Positions 1-6,141 are shown, counted from the first letter of the stretch. The stretch is 7,132 bases of DNA from Actinomycetes bacterium (GCA_023423475.1 JAFAFN010000367.1:1-7132); one strand, 5' to 3'. Translations and numbers: made by a program. The notes: generated by a model not told the origin, from the sequence alone.

Positions 1-429
1 TGGCGCTACCTGTTCGCCGCGCTGCTCTCGGTCCTGCTGCTCGCCGTCTTCACGGTCGCCGGCACGACGGTCATGGCCACGAAGCAGCGCCGTCTCTGGC
101 TGCCCGTCACCTGGTTCCGTCTCACGAAGTGGTCGATCGCGTTGGCGTTCGAGGTGCTCGGCGACGTGTTCGCCTCGGCGCTGCCGAAGCACCATCCCCG
201 CGACTTCACCGACCCGGTGCTGCTGAGCGCCTGGTTGAAGTACTTCGATCCGGCGACGGCGACCATGCCCCTCTGGACCTCGACGGTCCCCCAGTCGGCT
301 GGCGCTCAGTCGTCTGGCGCTCAGTCGTCGGTCAGCGAGATCGCGTACTCGGGGCAGTTGTCGACCGCGAGCTGCGCCTTGCGCTCGAGCTCCGAGGGCA
401 CCTCGCCCTCGACACGCAGCACCGCGTAG
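1..429 (+). CDS. C-terminal part of an unidentified membrane-associated protein (5' end outside window)
   Basis: The frame is open from base 1 to a TAG at 427-429, giving 142 visible residues; the true start lies upstream. The first 25 or so residues (WRYLFAALLSVLLLAVFTVA...) form one strongly hydrophobic helix. A basic, Trp-rich stretch follows (KQRRLWLPVTWFRLTKW), then a soluble segment with HHPRDFTDPVLLSAWL near residues 65-80. The helix plus the HHP...D..LL..WL tail vaguely recalls the C-terminus of the COG3687/PF10118 'predicted metal-dependent hydrolase' family. That is a resemblance from memory and the function is not established. From about residue 95 the sequence turns Ser/Ala-rich (GAQSSGAQSS) and runs antisense to the ferredoxin gene for 109 bp, so the last 45 or so residues may be a non-conserved extension. 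The ATG at 73 follows the hydrophobic helix and has no clear ribosome site, so it is unlikely to be the start. Confidence 0.6.
   Translation, partial: WRYLFAALLSVLLLAVFTVAGTTVMATKQRRLWLPVTWFRLTKWSIALAFEVLGDVFASALPKHHPRDFTDPVLLSAWLKYFDPATATMPLWTSTVPQSAGAQSSGAQSSVSEIAYSGQLSTASCALRSSSEGTSPSTRSTA
299..328. repeat. 15-bp perfect tandem duplication over the ferredoxin stop codon
   Basis: The unit CTGGCGCTCAGTCGT occurs twice in direct succession (299-313 and 314-328). On the minus strand each copy contains GAC GAC TGA GCG CCA. The ferredoxin therefore has its stop at 323-321 and a second in-frame TGA at 308-306. On the plus strand the same duplication gives GAQSS-GAQSS in the convergent reading frame. 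The 15-bp length keeps both frames, as expected for a small slippage event. Confidence 0.85.
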
Positions 430-518
430 CCGTCGTCGTCGACGTCGAACAGCTCGGGCGCCAGCAGGTAGCAGCGGTTGTGGCCCTGGCAGAGGTCGCG
501 TTCGAAGGTGATCCTCAT
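321..518 (-). CDS. [3Fe-4S] ferredoxin, P450 redox partner
   Basis: This is a 65-residue single-cluster ferredoxin. It should pass single electrons from an NAD(P)H-dependent ferredoxin reductase to the adjacent cytochrome P450 in the cytoplasm. Cluster ligands are visible as Cys10-x2-His13-x2-Cys16 (CQGHNRC) and Cys55-Pro56 (DNCPEYAI). The position that would be the second cysteine of a [4Fe-4S] motif is His13. This C-x2-X-x2-C-(n)-CP pattern is typical of the small [3Fe-4S] ferredoxins linked to P450s in actinobacteria such as mycobacteria. The acidic middle (ELFDVDDDGYAV) and C-terminus are normal for the family, as is the length. The ATG overlaps the P450 stop as ATGA (518-515) and lacks a good Shine-Dalgarno, so translation is probably coupled to the P450. 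The 3' half overlaps the convergent upstream gene. Confidence 0.93.
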   Translation of the reverse strand: MRITFERDLCQGHNRCYLLAPELFDVDDDGYAVLRVEGEVPSELERKAQLAVDNCPEYAISLTDD

Positions 519-1804
519 GCGACACCGCCGACGCGGTCTAACGACGCGTCGGTCGACGACGCTGGCGCGTCGTCGACCTCGAGCAGACGCAGCGGCAGCA
601 CCCTCGGGCCCCGGACCTGACCGGTGGACCAGCGCACGGCGTCGGGATCGTCGAGCTCGAACTCCGGGATGCGGCGCAGGAACTCCTCGATCGCCACGGT
701 CAGCTCCATCCGTGCCAGGTTCGACCCGAGGCATCGATGGATGCCGAGTCCGAACGCCGCATGGCGGTTCTTCTCGCGGTCCAGCAGGACCTCGTCGGCC
801 CGCTCGAAGAACTCGGGGTCCCGGTTCGCCGAGGGGAAGGGCAGCAGCACCCAGTCGCCCTCGTTCATGGTCCTGCCGCCGATCTCGACGTCCTTGGCGA
901 CCTTGCGCGCCATCGTCACGGGGGCGTACGCCCGCAGCAGCTCCTCGATCGCCATGGGGATCGAGGACGGGTCCTCGAGCAGACGGCGCCGGTCCTCGGG
1001 GTGCTGCGCGAGGTGCCAGATGCTGGCGCCGATCGCCGACCACGTCGTGTCGATCCCGGCGATCAGCAGCAGGGCGACGGTGCCGACGATGTGCTGGTCG
1101 TTGAGCGGCTCGCCTGCGATGTCGGCGTCGAGCAGGAAGCCGATCAGGTCGTCGCGGGGCTCGACGCGGTGCTGCTCGATCGACTCGAGCAGGTAGGCGA
1201 CGAGCGTGTCGCCCGGGTCGACCTCTTCGTTCTGGCCGCCGGTCTCCATGATGCGGTGGATGAACGTGCGGAAGCGGTCGCCGTCCTCGGGTGGCACACC
1301 CAGCATGTGGGCGATCACCCGGACCGGGATGTGCTGCGCGTACTGCGTGGCGGCGTCCGCGACGCTCGGCACGCCGTCGGGTCCGTCGAGCATCTCGTCG
1401 AGCAGCTCACGGCAGAGCTGACGGGTGGCGGGCTCGAGGGGCCGGATCGCCTTCGGCGAGAACGCCGGCAGGAGCAGGCGTCGTGCGATCTCGTGGAACG
1501 GCGGATCCGACGTGATCGGCGGGGCGTAGCCGACCGGCGCGTCCTGGTCCGGTTCGAAGACCGACACGATGACGCCGCGCGAGCTGAAGTTGTCCGTGTC
1601 GTGCGCGATCGCTGCGACATCCGCGTGCCGGGTCGGCAGCCACATCCCGCCGAACCGCTCCGAGTGGGCCACGGGGCAGCCCGTGCGGAGCTCGTCCCAG
1701 ATCTCCGGGGCGGCAGCGGCGTAGGCGGGATCGGTGTGGTCGAAGTCGGTCTCCCAGCTGGTCACCGGACAGCGCTGCGCCGGTCCCGTCTGCGTGTCGC
1801 TCAT
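515..1804 (-). CDS. Cytochrome P450 (bacterial class I, soluble)
   Basis: A 429-residue haem monooxygenase, expected to insert one oxygen atom from O2 into an unknown substrate using electrons from the ferredoxin encoded immediately downstream. Visible landmarks are DPPFHEIARR (100-109, C-helix region), the I-helix oxygen-activation motif AGIDTT (249-254, acid-alcohol pair Asp252/Thr253), the K-helix ExxR (Glu288-Arg291) and the haem loop FGLGIHRCLG (351-360) with the proximal ligand Cys358. All key residues are present and the length is normal for a soluble bacterial P450. There is no N-terminal membrane anchor. The last 18 or so residues after the usual PLRLLEV end are an Asp/Ser/Ala-rich tail. 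I chose the ATG at 1804 because GGAGA precedes it at good spacing and MSDTQTGP... is a normal N-terminus; the longer frame from 1867 has no such support. The CYP family and substrate cannot be assigned from sequence alone. No reductase gene is in the window. Confidence 0.96.
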   Translation of the reverse strand: MSDTQTGPAQRCPVTSWETDFDHTDPAYAAAAPEIWDELRTGCPVAHSERFGGMWLPTRHADVAAIAHDTDNFSSRGVIVSVFEPDQDAPVGYAPPITSDPPFHEIARRLLLPAFSPKAIRPLEPATRQLCRELLDEMLDGPDGVPSVADAATQYAQHIPVRVIAHMLGVPPEDGDRFRTFIHRIMETGGQNEEVDPGDTLVAYLLESIEQHRVEPRDDLIGFLLDADIAGEPLNDQHIVGTVALLLIAGIDTTWSAIGASIWHLAQHPEDRRRLLEDPSSIPMAIEELLRAYAPVTMARKVAKDVEIGGRTMNEGDWVLLPFPSANRDPEFFERADEVLLDREKNRHAAFGLGIHRCLGSNLARMELTVAIEEFLRRIPEFELDDPDAVRWSTGQVRGPRVLPLRLLEVDDAPASSTDASLDRVGGVA

Positions 1805-1993
1805 ACGTTCTCCGTTCCACGTACCTGAAGCACCTTCAGCTTCCAGCCTAGGCGGGTTGGCGCCCACCCGAGCAGGCGGCGGTACGATCGTCGCCTGTCC
1901 GAGAACACCCCTCCCGACGCCGTCCGACCGTCGCCCCGCACGGGTGCGGTCACGGAGTGCGACACCCCGGATCCCGCCGCCACCGTCGAGGCG
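1805..1993. promoter_or_regulatory. Divergent intergenic region between P450 and ABC permease
   Basis: This 189-bp stretch must hold the promoters for both divergent operons unless the ABC genes are leaderless. Weak candidates only: a minus-strand TAGGCT (-10-like, 1850-1845) and a plus-strand TACGAT (-10-like, 1883-1888). The latter has TTGGCG at 1857-1862, but the spacing of about 20 bp is too long to be convincing. A small inverted repeat, CTGAAG-CAC-CTTCAG (1825-1839), lies in the P450 leader and could be an operator half-site pair or chance. No gene is supported here. The frame of the permease stays open back to a TGA at 1826-1828 but contains no ATG, GTG or TTG before 1994. Confidence 0.4.
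1809..1813 (-). promoter_or_regulatory. Ribosome binding site deciding the P450 start
   Basis: On the minus strand GGAGA lies 4 nt before the ATG at 1804-1802 (context GGAACGGAGAACGT-ATG). It favours this start over the in-frame ATG at 1867-1865, which would add 21 residues. Confidence 0.7.
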
Positions 1994-3598
1994 ATGACGG
2001 CGCTGCGTGGCACCCGACAGCGGCGACGGCTCGGAGACGTCGTCTGGGGCGATCTGGCCTACCGCGTCTACACGACCGCCCTCGCCTCGCTGGTGCTGGT
2101 GATCTTCGCATCGGGCTTCGTGGGCGACACCGAGCTCTCACCGAGCTCGGTCGCCACCGTCACCGCGGACGGCCCGGCCTGGATCGGGCTGTTCGTCGCC
2201 ACGCTGATGGTGCTCGGGCTGCGATCGGGTCTCCGCAGCGGACCGATCGCACTCGAAGGGGCCGACGTCCACCACCTGCTGCTCGCCCCCGTGGATCGCT
2301 CGTCGGTGCTGCGCCGACCCGTGGTCGGCATGGTCGGCTACGGCGCTGCGGGCGCAGCGGTGCTCGGCGCGCTCGTCGGTGCGCTGTGCGCACAGCGCCT
2401 CCCGGGCTCGTCCTCGTCGTGGTTGCTCAGCGGCGCGCTGTTCGGACTGACGTGCGCGACCCTCACCCTCGGCACCGGTCTGATCACCGCATCGCGGCGT
2501 GTGCGACGGCCGATCCTCGATCTCGTGGTGGCAGCGCTCTTCCTCTGGTCGCTGCTCGACGCCGCGGCCGTCGTGCCCGGTGCTCCCCTGACCTTCGTCG
2601 GCTCGATGCTGCTGTGGCCCCTCGACCTGGATCCGGTCGCGACGGTCGGCACGCTCGTGGGCATCGCCCTGGTCGTGGTCGGTGCGGCCGTCGTCGGTGG
2701 GCTCTCGATCGAGGCGGCACGGCGACGCACCCAGCTGGTCGGTCAGCTCCGGTTCGCGGTGACACAGCAGGACCTGCGCTCGGTGATGCTGCTGCGTCGC
2801 CAGCTCGCCGCGGAGCGTCCGCGCAACCGCACGCGCCTGCGCCGCCTGCCCAGGTTCCTCGGTCGCTTCCCCGTGTTCGCGCGCGACCTGCAGAGCATGT
2901 TGCGCTGGCCGACCGTCCGCGTCGTGCGGGTCCTGATCCTCTGCATCGGTGCCGCGCTCGCCCTCCGTGGTGTGTGGGACGGCACCACACCACTGATCCT
3001 GCTCGCAGGCATCGCCGGCTACGTGGCGGCGCTCGACGCGATCGAGCCGCTCGCACAGGAGATCGACCATCCGACGATGCTGCGGTCCTACCCCGTCGCC
3101 CAGGGCATGGTCCTCGTCCGACACCTGGTCGCACCGGTCGTGGTCCTGCTGGGGTTCGGCGCGGTTGCGCTGGGTGTGGCCTGGGCGATCGGTCCATCGG
3201 TCGAGGTCCTGACCGTGGGCGCCATCACGCTGGTGAGCTCGAGCGTCGCATCGGTGGCCGGTGCGGCGGTGAGCGTCGTCTCCGAAGCGGTGCTCGACCA
3301 GTCGAGCGAGGCGATGATGCCGCCCGAGGTGGCGGGTCCACGCGTCGTGATCCGGACGCTCTGGCCGCCGCTGGTCGCCGTGATCGGCATGCTGCCGGTG
3401 CTCGCTGCGCAGCGCATGATGCGCAACGGCGAGCCGGTGGAGTCGATCGCCCTCGCCGTCGCGGGTGCGTCGCTGGCGCTCTCCGCGATCGTGTTCACGT
3501 GGGTCCGCTACCGCGCCGACCTGCACCAGGCGATGGGCCAGGCGATGCGCGGCGAGGTCCCACCTCGCCCCGACGAACGACGAGGAGACGTGTCATGA
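1994..3598 (+). CDS. ABC transporter permease, about 12 transmembrane helices
   Basis: A 534-residue integral membrane protein, probably the transmembrane subunit working with the ATPase encoded next. Hydrophobic segments lie near residues 27-44, 62-77, 110-132, 143-165, 173-193 and 217-236. A basic cytoplasmic loop (about 240-308, many Arg) follows, then 309-327, 331-348, 377-399, 404-430, 456-471 and 486-504. The layout is two sets of about six helices around a charged loop, like two ABC-2-type halves in one chain. Distinct motifs are HHLLLAPVDRSSVLRRP (93-109) and DAIEPLAQEIDHP (348-360), at cytoplasmic faces. They recall uncharacterised actinobacterial permease-like families (possibly a DUF6297-type protein, from memory). 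The substrate and direction of transport are unknown. The ATG at 1994 is the only standard start before the first helix; GAGG sits only 2 nt upstream, so initiation looks weak or leaderless. The stop overlaps the ATPase start as ATGA. Confidence 0.85.
   Translation: MTALRGTRQRRRLGDVVWGDLAYRVYTTALASLVLVIFASGFVGDTELSPSSVATVTADGPAWIGLFVATLMVLGLRSGLRSGPIALEGADVHHLLLAPVDRSSVLRRPVVGMVGYGAAGAAVLGALVGALCAQRLPGSSSSWLLSGALFGLTCATLTLGTGLITASRRVRRPILDLVVAALFLWSLLDAAAVVPGAPLTFVGSMLLWPLDLDPVATVGTLVGIALVVVGAAVVGGLSIEAARRRTQLVGQLRFAVTQQDLRSVMLLRRQLAAERPRNRTRLRRLPRFLGRFPVFARDLQSMLRWPTVRVVRVLILCIGAALALRGVWDGTTPLILLAGIAGYVAALDAIEPLAQEIDHPTMLRSYPVAQGMVLVRHLVAPVVVLLGFGAVALGVAWAIGPSVEVLTVGAITLVSSSVASVAGAAVSVVSEAVLDQSSEAMMPPEVAGPRVVIRTLWPPLVAVIGMLPVLAAQRMMRNGEPVESIALAVAGASLALSAIVFTWVRYRADLHQAMGQAMRGEVPPRPDERRGDVS
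3583..3587 (+). promoter_or_regulatory. Ribosome binding site of the ABC ATPase
   Basis: AGGAG lies 7 nt before the ATG at 3595, inside the last codons of the permease gene. It fixes the ATPase start and shows it is not the C-terminal domain of one long fused frame. Confidence 0.75.
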
Positions 3599-4329
3599 GT
3601 CGACGCAGCGGCGGTGGAACCCGACCGACACCCCGTGCGACCCCGGCGATCGAGGTCACCGACCTGGTGAAGAACTACGGCGACGTCGTCGCCCTCGAGG
3701 TCGACGAGCTCGAGGTGCCGCAGGGACAGTCGGTGGTGCTCGTCGGCCACAACGGCTCCGGCAAGTCGACGCTGCTCAGCATCCTCGCCGGCACCCTCGA
3801 GGCGAGCGAGGGCACCGTGCGGGTCGAAGGTGAGCCGCCGGATTCCCTCGTCGCCCGCGCCGGGCGTTCCTGGCTGCCGGACAACCCGGTGCTCTACGAC
3901 GACCTGAGCGTGCGCGAGCACCTCGAGTACACGAGCCGGATGCACGGCGGTGACGGCGAGGAACCGCTGCTCGAGGAGCTCGTCGAACGACTCGGGTTGT
4001 CGGGCAGGGAGGACGACCTGCCGTCGCAGTTCAGTCGCGGTCTGCGCCAGAAGACCGCCGCCGCGATCGCACTGTGCCGTCCCTTCTCGCTGCTGCTGGT
4101 CGACGAGCCGTTCGTCGGACTCGACACCAGCGGACGTGCGGCGCTGTTGGAGCTGTTGGCCCAGGCCCGTGCCGAGGGTGCGACCATCGTCGTCGCGACC
4201 CACGACCCGGCGGTGATCGAGCAGTTCGAACGCGGCATCGTGCTGGACAACGGCGAGATCATCCACGACGGACCGGCCTCGGAGCTGCCAGCATTCCTGT
4301 CCGCCGACGCGGCACACCACGAGGGCTGA
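3595..4329 (+). CDS. ABC transporter ATP-binding protein
   Basis: A 244-residue cytoplasmic ATPase that should drive the adjoining permease. Motifs in order: a Ser/Arg/Gly/Pro-rich N-terminal tail of about 17 residues; Walker A GHNGSGKST (51-59); the Q-loop region WLPDNPVLYDDLSVREHL (93-110), with Asp96 where Gln or Glu is usual; the signature segment FSRGLRQK (146-153), a divergent form of LSGGQ; Walker B LLLVDEP (166-172) with catalytic Glu171; D-loop VGLD (174-177); and the H-switch ATHD with His203. Length and the LYDDLSVREHL motif fit ABC-2-type export ATPases (CcmA/DrrA-like group). Start codon and permease stop form ATGA, so the two are translationally coupled and form one complex. The ATG is preceded by AGGAG. 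Whether it exports a lipid, drug or other compound cannot be read from the sequence. Confidence 0.94.
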   Translation: MSRRSGGGTRPTPRATPAIEVTDLVKNYGDVVALEVDELEVPQGQSVVLVGHNGSGKSTLLSILAGTLEASEGTVRVEGEPPDSLVARAGRSWLPDNPVLYDDLSVREHLEYTSRMHGGDGEEPLLEELVERLGLSGREDDLPSQFSRGLRQKTAAAIALCRPFSLLLVDEPFVGLDTSGRAALLELLAQARAEGATIVVATHDPAVIEQFERGIVLDNGEIIHDGPASELPAFLSADAAHHEG

Positions 4330-4377
4330 GCACCTGGGGCCAGCCACGCCCAGCACACGAGAGCAACGGGGGACCAC

Positions 4378-5157
4378 ATGACCGACCGCATCCGCCTCGA
4401 AGTGGACGGACCGATCGCCACCATCACGAACGACAACCCGGACAAGCACAACGCGTTCGACGACGAGATGGACGCCGCGCTCTTCGCGATCCTCTCCGAG
4501 CTGCACGGGCGTGACGACGTGCGCGTGGTGATCTGGCGTGGTGAAGGGCGTTCGTTCTCCTCCGGCCGGGACGTCGGCTCGATCGGTGTCGCCAAGACCG
4601 AGCTCAGCCACCACGAGCTGATGCGACGTGGTCACCGCGGCATCCAGCAGCTCTGGGATCTCGATCAGCCGGTCCTCGTGGCGTGCAAGGGCTGGGTGAT
4701 GGGCGGCTCGTTCCAACGTGCACTGCTCTGCGACGTGCGAGTCGCGGCCGAGGGCACGCGCTTCCGCCTCCCTGAGCTCACCCACGGCGTCATCCCCGAC
4801 ACCGGTGGCGTCGCGGTGCTGCACCAGATGTGCGGACCCGGTGTCGTCAGCGACCTCGTGCTCACCGGTCGGGTGATGGAGGTCGACGAGGCCATGGCCC
4901 ACGGGATCGTGTCGAGGGTGGTGCCCGGGGACGAGCTCGACGGCGTGGTGCACGAGATGGCCGAGCAGATCGCCCGCACGCCGAAGATCACCGTGAAGCT
5001 CGCCCGAGAGGTGATCCGTCACCTCTCGCTGCCCGAGCTGCGCGCGTCGATGGCCGACGAGCTGACCTACCAGACGACGCTCAACAAGAGCGACGACTTC
5101 GCCGAGTTCCGGGCTGCGCACGCCGAGCAGCGTGCGCCCCGCTACACCGGCAGCTGA
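4378..5157 (+). CDS. Crotonase-family enzyme, possible Δ3,Δ2-enoyl-CoA isomerase
   Basis: A 259-residue enoyl-CoA hydratase/isomerase superfamily protein of normal length, acting on acyl-CoA thioesters. It shows the first oxyanion-hole segment GRSFSSGRDV (57-66), the second oxyanion segment KGWVMGGSFQRALLCD (104-119), FRLPELTHGVIPDTGG (129-144) and the C-terminal LTGRVMEVDEAMAHGIVSRVV (162-182). Aligned by eye with rat mitochondrial hydratase, the residue matching catalytic Glu144 is Gln113, while Glu133 matches Glu164. Hydratases use both glutamates; Δ3,Δ2-enoyl-CoA isomerases use only the latter. I therefore favour an isomerase or another single-acid reaction, an inference that fits the next gene. 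The ATG is preceded by GGGGGA with 4 nt spacing. It starts 48 bp after the ABC ATPase and ends 9 bp before the SDR, so co-transcription is likely. Many crotonases have untested substrates, so 'enoyl-CoA hydratase/isomerase family' is the safe name. Confidence 0.9.
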   Translation: MTDRIRLEVDGPIATITNDNPDKHNAFDDEMDAALFAILSELHGRDDVRVVIWRGEGRSFSSGRDVGSIGVAKTELSHHELMRRGHRGIQQLWDLDQPVLVACKGWVMGGSFQRALLCDVRVAAEGTRFRLPELTHGVIPDTGGVAVLHQMCGPGVVSDLVLTGRVMEVDEAMAHGIVSRVVPGDELDGVVHEMAEQIARTPKITVKLAREVIRHLSLPELRASMADELTYQTTLNKSDDFAEFRAAHAEQRAPRYTGS

Positions 5158-5166
5158 GGGAGCGAC

Positions 5167-6051
5167 ATGACGGAGATCACCGGACTTCCCCACCCTCCCG
5201 CGCCGGGCGCCACCGCCCTCGTGCCGGGTACGTTCGACGGCGTGGCCGTGGTCGTGACCGGCGGCGGTACCGGCCTCGGCAAGGCCATCGCCTCGGAGTT
5301 CGCCCGCTTGGGAGCGAACCTCGCCGTGCTGAGCCGCAAGCCGGAACACCTGGCCGCGGCCGGTGAGGCCCTGTCCGAGCTGGGCGCACCCGTGCTCACC
5401 GCCGAGTGCGACATCCGCGACGCCGAGAGCATCTCGGCCGCGTTCGACGCCGTCGAGGACTACTTCGGGCTGCCGGGGGTGCTGGTCAACAACGCCGCGG
5501 CGAACTTCCCGTCGCCGGCCGAGGACCTCTCGCCCAACGCCTGGCGCACCGTGGTCGACATCACGCTCAACGGCACGTTCCTGATGTGCCGCGAGTACGG
5601 TCGCCGCCTCCTCGAGGTCGGCGCGCCCGGTTCGATCATCAACGTCGGCGCGACCTACGCCTGGACCGGCGGTCCCGGCTTCGCCCACTCGGCCGCGGCG
5701 AAGGCAGGGGTGAAGAACCTGACCGAGTCCCTCGCCGTGGAGTGGGGCCCGTACGGCATCCAGGTCAACAGCCTGGTGCCCGGCCTCATGCCCCACGAGG
5801 ACATGACCGCGGACATCCAGGGCAACCTGGCCGCGACGAGCGACAAGGACGTCTGCCAGCCGGCGATGCGCGTCGGTCAGCGCCAGGAGCTGGGCTGGGC
5901 GGCGACGTTCCTGGCGTCGCCGTACGCCCGCTTCATCTCTGGCCACACCCTCGTCGTCGACGGGGCGAACTGGCAGCGGCGAGCATTGACCAACCCGCCG
6001 GTGGTCACCATCCGGGACCAGATGGGCCGCCCGCCCTTCGGCGAGGACTGA
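5167..6051 (+). CDS. 2,4-dienoyl-CoA reductase-like short-chain dehydrogenase
   Basis: A 294-residue SDR with a Rossmann motif TGGGTGLGK (31-39) after a 24-residue N-terminal extension. SRK (56-58) after the second strand suggests NADPH, and NNAAANF spans 108-114. The usual catalytic Tyr-x3-Lys is absent: the position is Ser175-x3-Lys179. Aligned from memory with human mitochondrial DECR1, Asn113, Tyr164, Ser175 and Lys179 match its active-site Asn148, Tyr199, Ser210 and Lys214 with a constant offset of 35. The flanking LSPNAW...DI.LNGT and TYA.TG..GF stretches also match. The predicted reaction is NADPH-dependent reduction of 2,4-dienoyl-CoA to 3-enoyl-CoA in degradation of unsaturated acyl-CoAs. 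The upstream crotonase could then isomerise the product. AGGGAG at 5157-5162, beginning at the last base of the crotonase stop codon, precedes the ATG by 4 nt, so the two genes are tightly linked. Automated annotation may just say 'SDR family oxidoreductase'. Confidence 0.92.
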   Translation: MTEITGLPHPPAPGATALVPGTFDGVAVVVTGGGTGLGKAIASEFARLGANLAVLSRKPEHLAAAGEALSELGAPVLTAECDIRDAESISAAFDAVEDYFGLPGVLVNNAAANFPSPAEDLSPNAWRTVVDITLNGTFLMCREYGRRLLEVGAPGSIINVGATYAWTGGPGFAHSAAAKAGVKNLTESLAVEWGPYGIQVNSLVPGLMPHEDMTADIQGNLAATSDKDVCQPAMRVGQRQELGWAATFLASPYARFISGHTLVVDGANWQRRALTNPPVVTIRDQMGRPPFGED

Positions 6052-6079
6052 CACCCGAGATCACCCCCGAACGACGAAC

Positions 6080-6121
6080 TGTGCCGTGAGACCGCTGCAG
6101 GAGCAGCAGTCTCACGGCACA
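6080..6121. terminator. Strong hairpin between convergent genes, probable bidirectional terminator
   Basis: TGTGCCGTGAGAC (6080-6092) pairs perfectly with GTCTCACGGCACA (6109-6121). After one C/A mismatch, GCTGC (6094-6098) pairs with GCAGC (6103-6107), leaving the tetraloop AGGA. That is 18 base pairs in a 42-nt element, 28 bp after the SDR stop and 59 bp beyond the MMPL stop. The tails are only mildly T-rich (ATTTC on the plus side, GTTCG on the minus side), so it is not a textbook U-tract terminator. Its location between two converging transcripts supports termination or 3'-end protection. Confidence 0.8.
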
Positions 6122-6141
6122 TTTCGGTTCTGGACGAAGGC

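Noticed and set aside
737..1828. A 363-codon plus-strand frame opposite the P450
   Set aside because: It mirrors the P450 gene, which has every family motif; the plus-strand product has none.
1825..1839. CTGAAG-CAC-CTTCAG inverted repeat as a regulator binding site
   Set aside because: Six-base arms are easily found by chance and no regulator gene is nearby, so it is only mentioned within the intergenic entry.
1805..1867. A 21-residue N-terminal extension of the P450 from the ATG at 1867
   Set aside because: No ribosome site precedes it, and the ATG at 1804 has GGAGA at good spacing.
2138..3526. A 462-codon minus-strand frame opposite the permease
   Set aside because: The composition (His, Arg, Asp, Gln repeats) is typical of the antisense of hydrophobic, GC-rich coding sequence, and there is no start signal or motif.
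1957..4329. A 790-codon frame beginning at GTG 1957 and ending with the ABC ATPase domain, looking like a large fusion protein
   Set aside because: The first 546 or so residues are Arg/Ala/Gly-rich with no motif and lie in the wrong frame of the membrane-protein gene at 1994-3598. The ATPase has its own ATG and AGGAG at 3595.
4334..4343. CTGGGGCCAG between the ATPase and crotonase genes as a possible terminator
   Set aside because: The arms are only 4 bp with a 2-nt loop and no T-run, too weak to separate the genes into two transcripts.
3508..6054. An 848-codon minus-strand frame with no stops opposite the ATPase, crotonase and SDR genes
   Set aside because: Long antisense frames are expected in very GC-rich genes. 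The translation is His/Val/Arg/Gly-rich with no domain, and three well-supported genes lie on the other strand.
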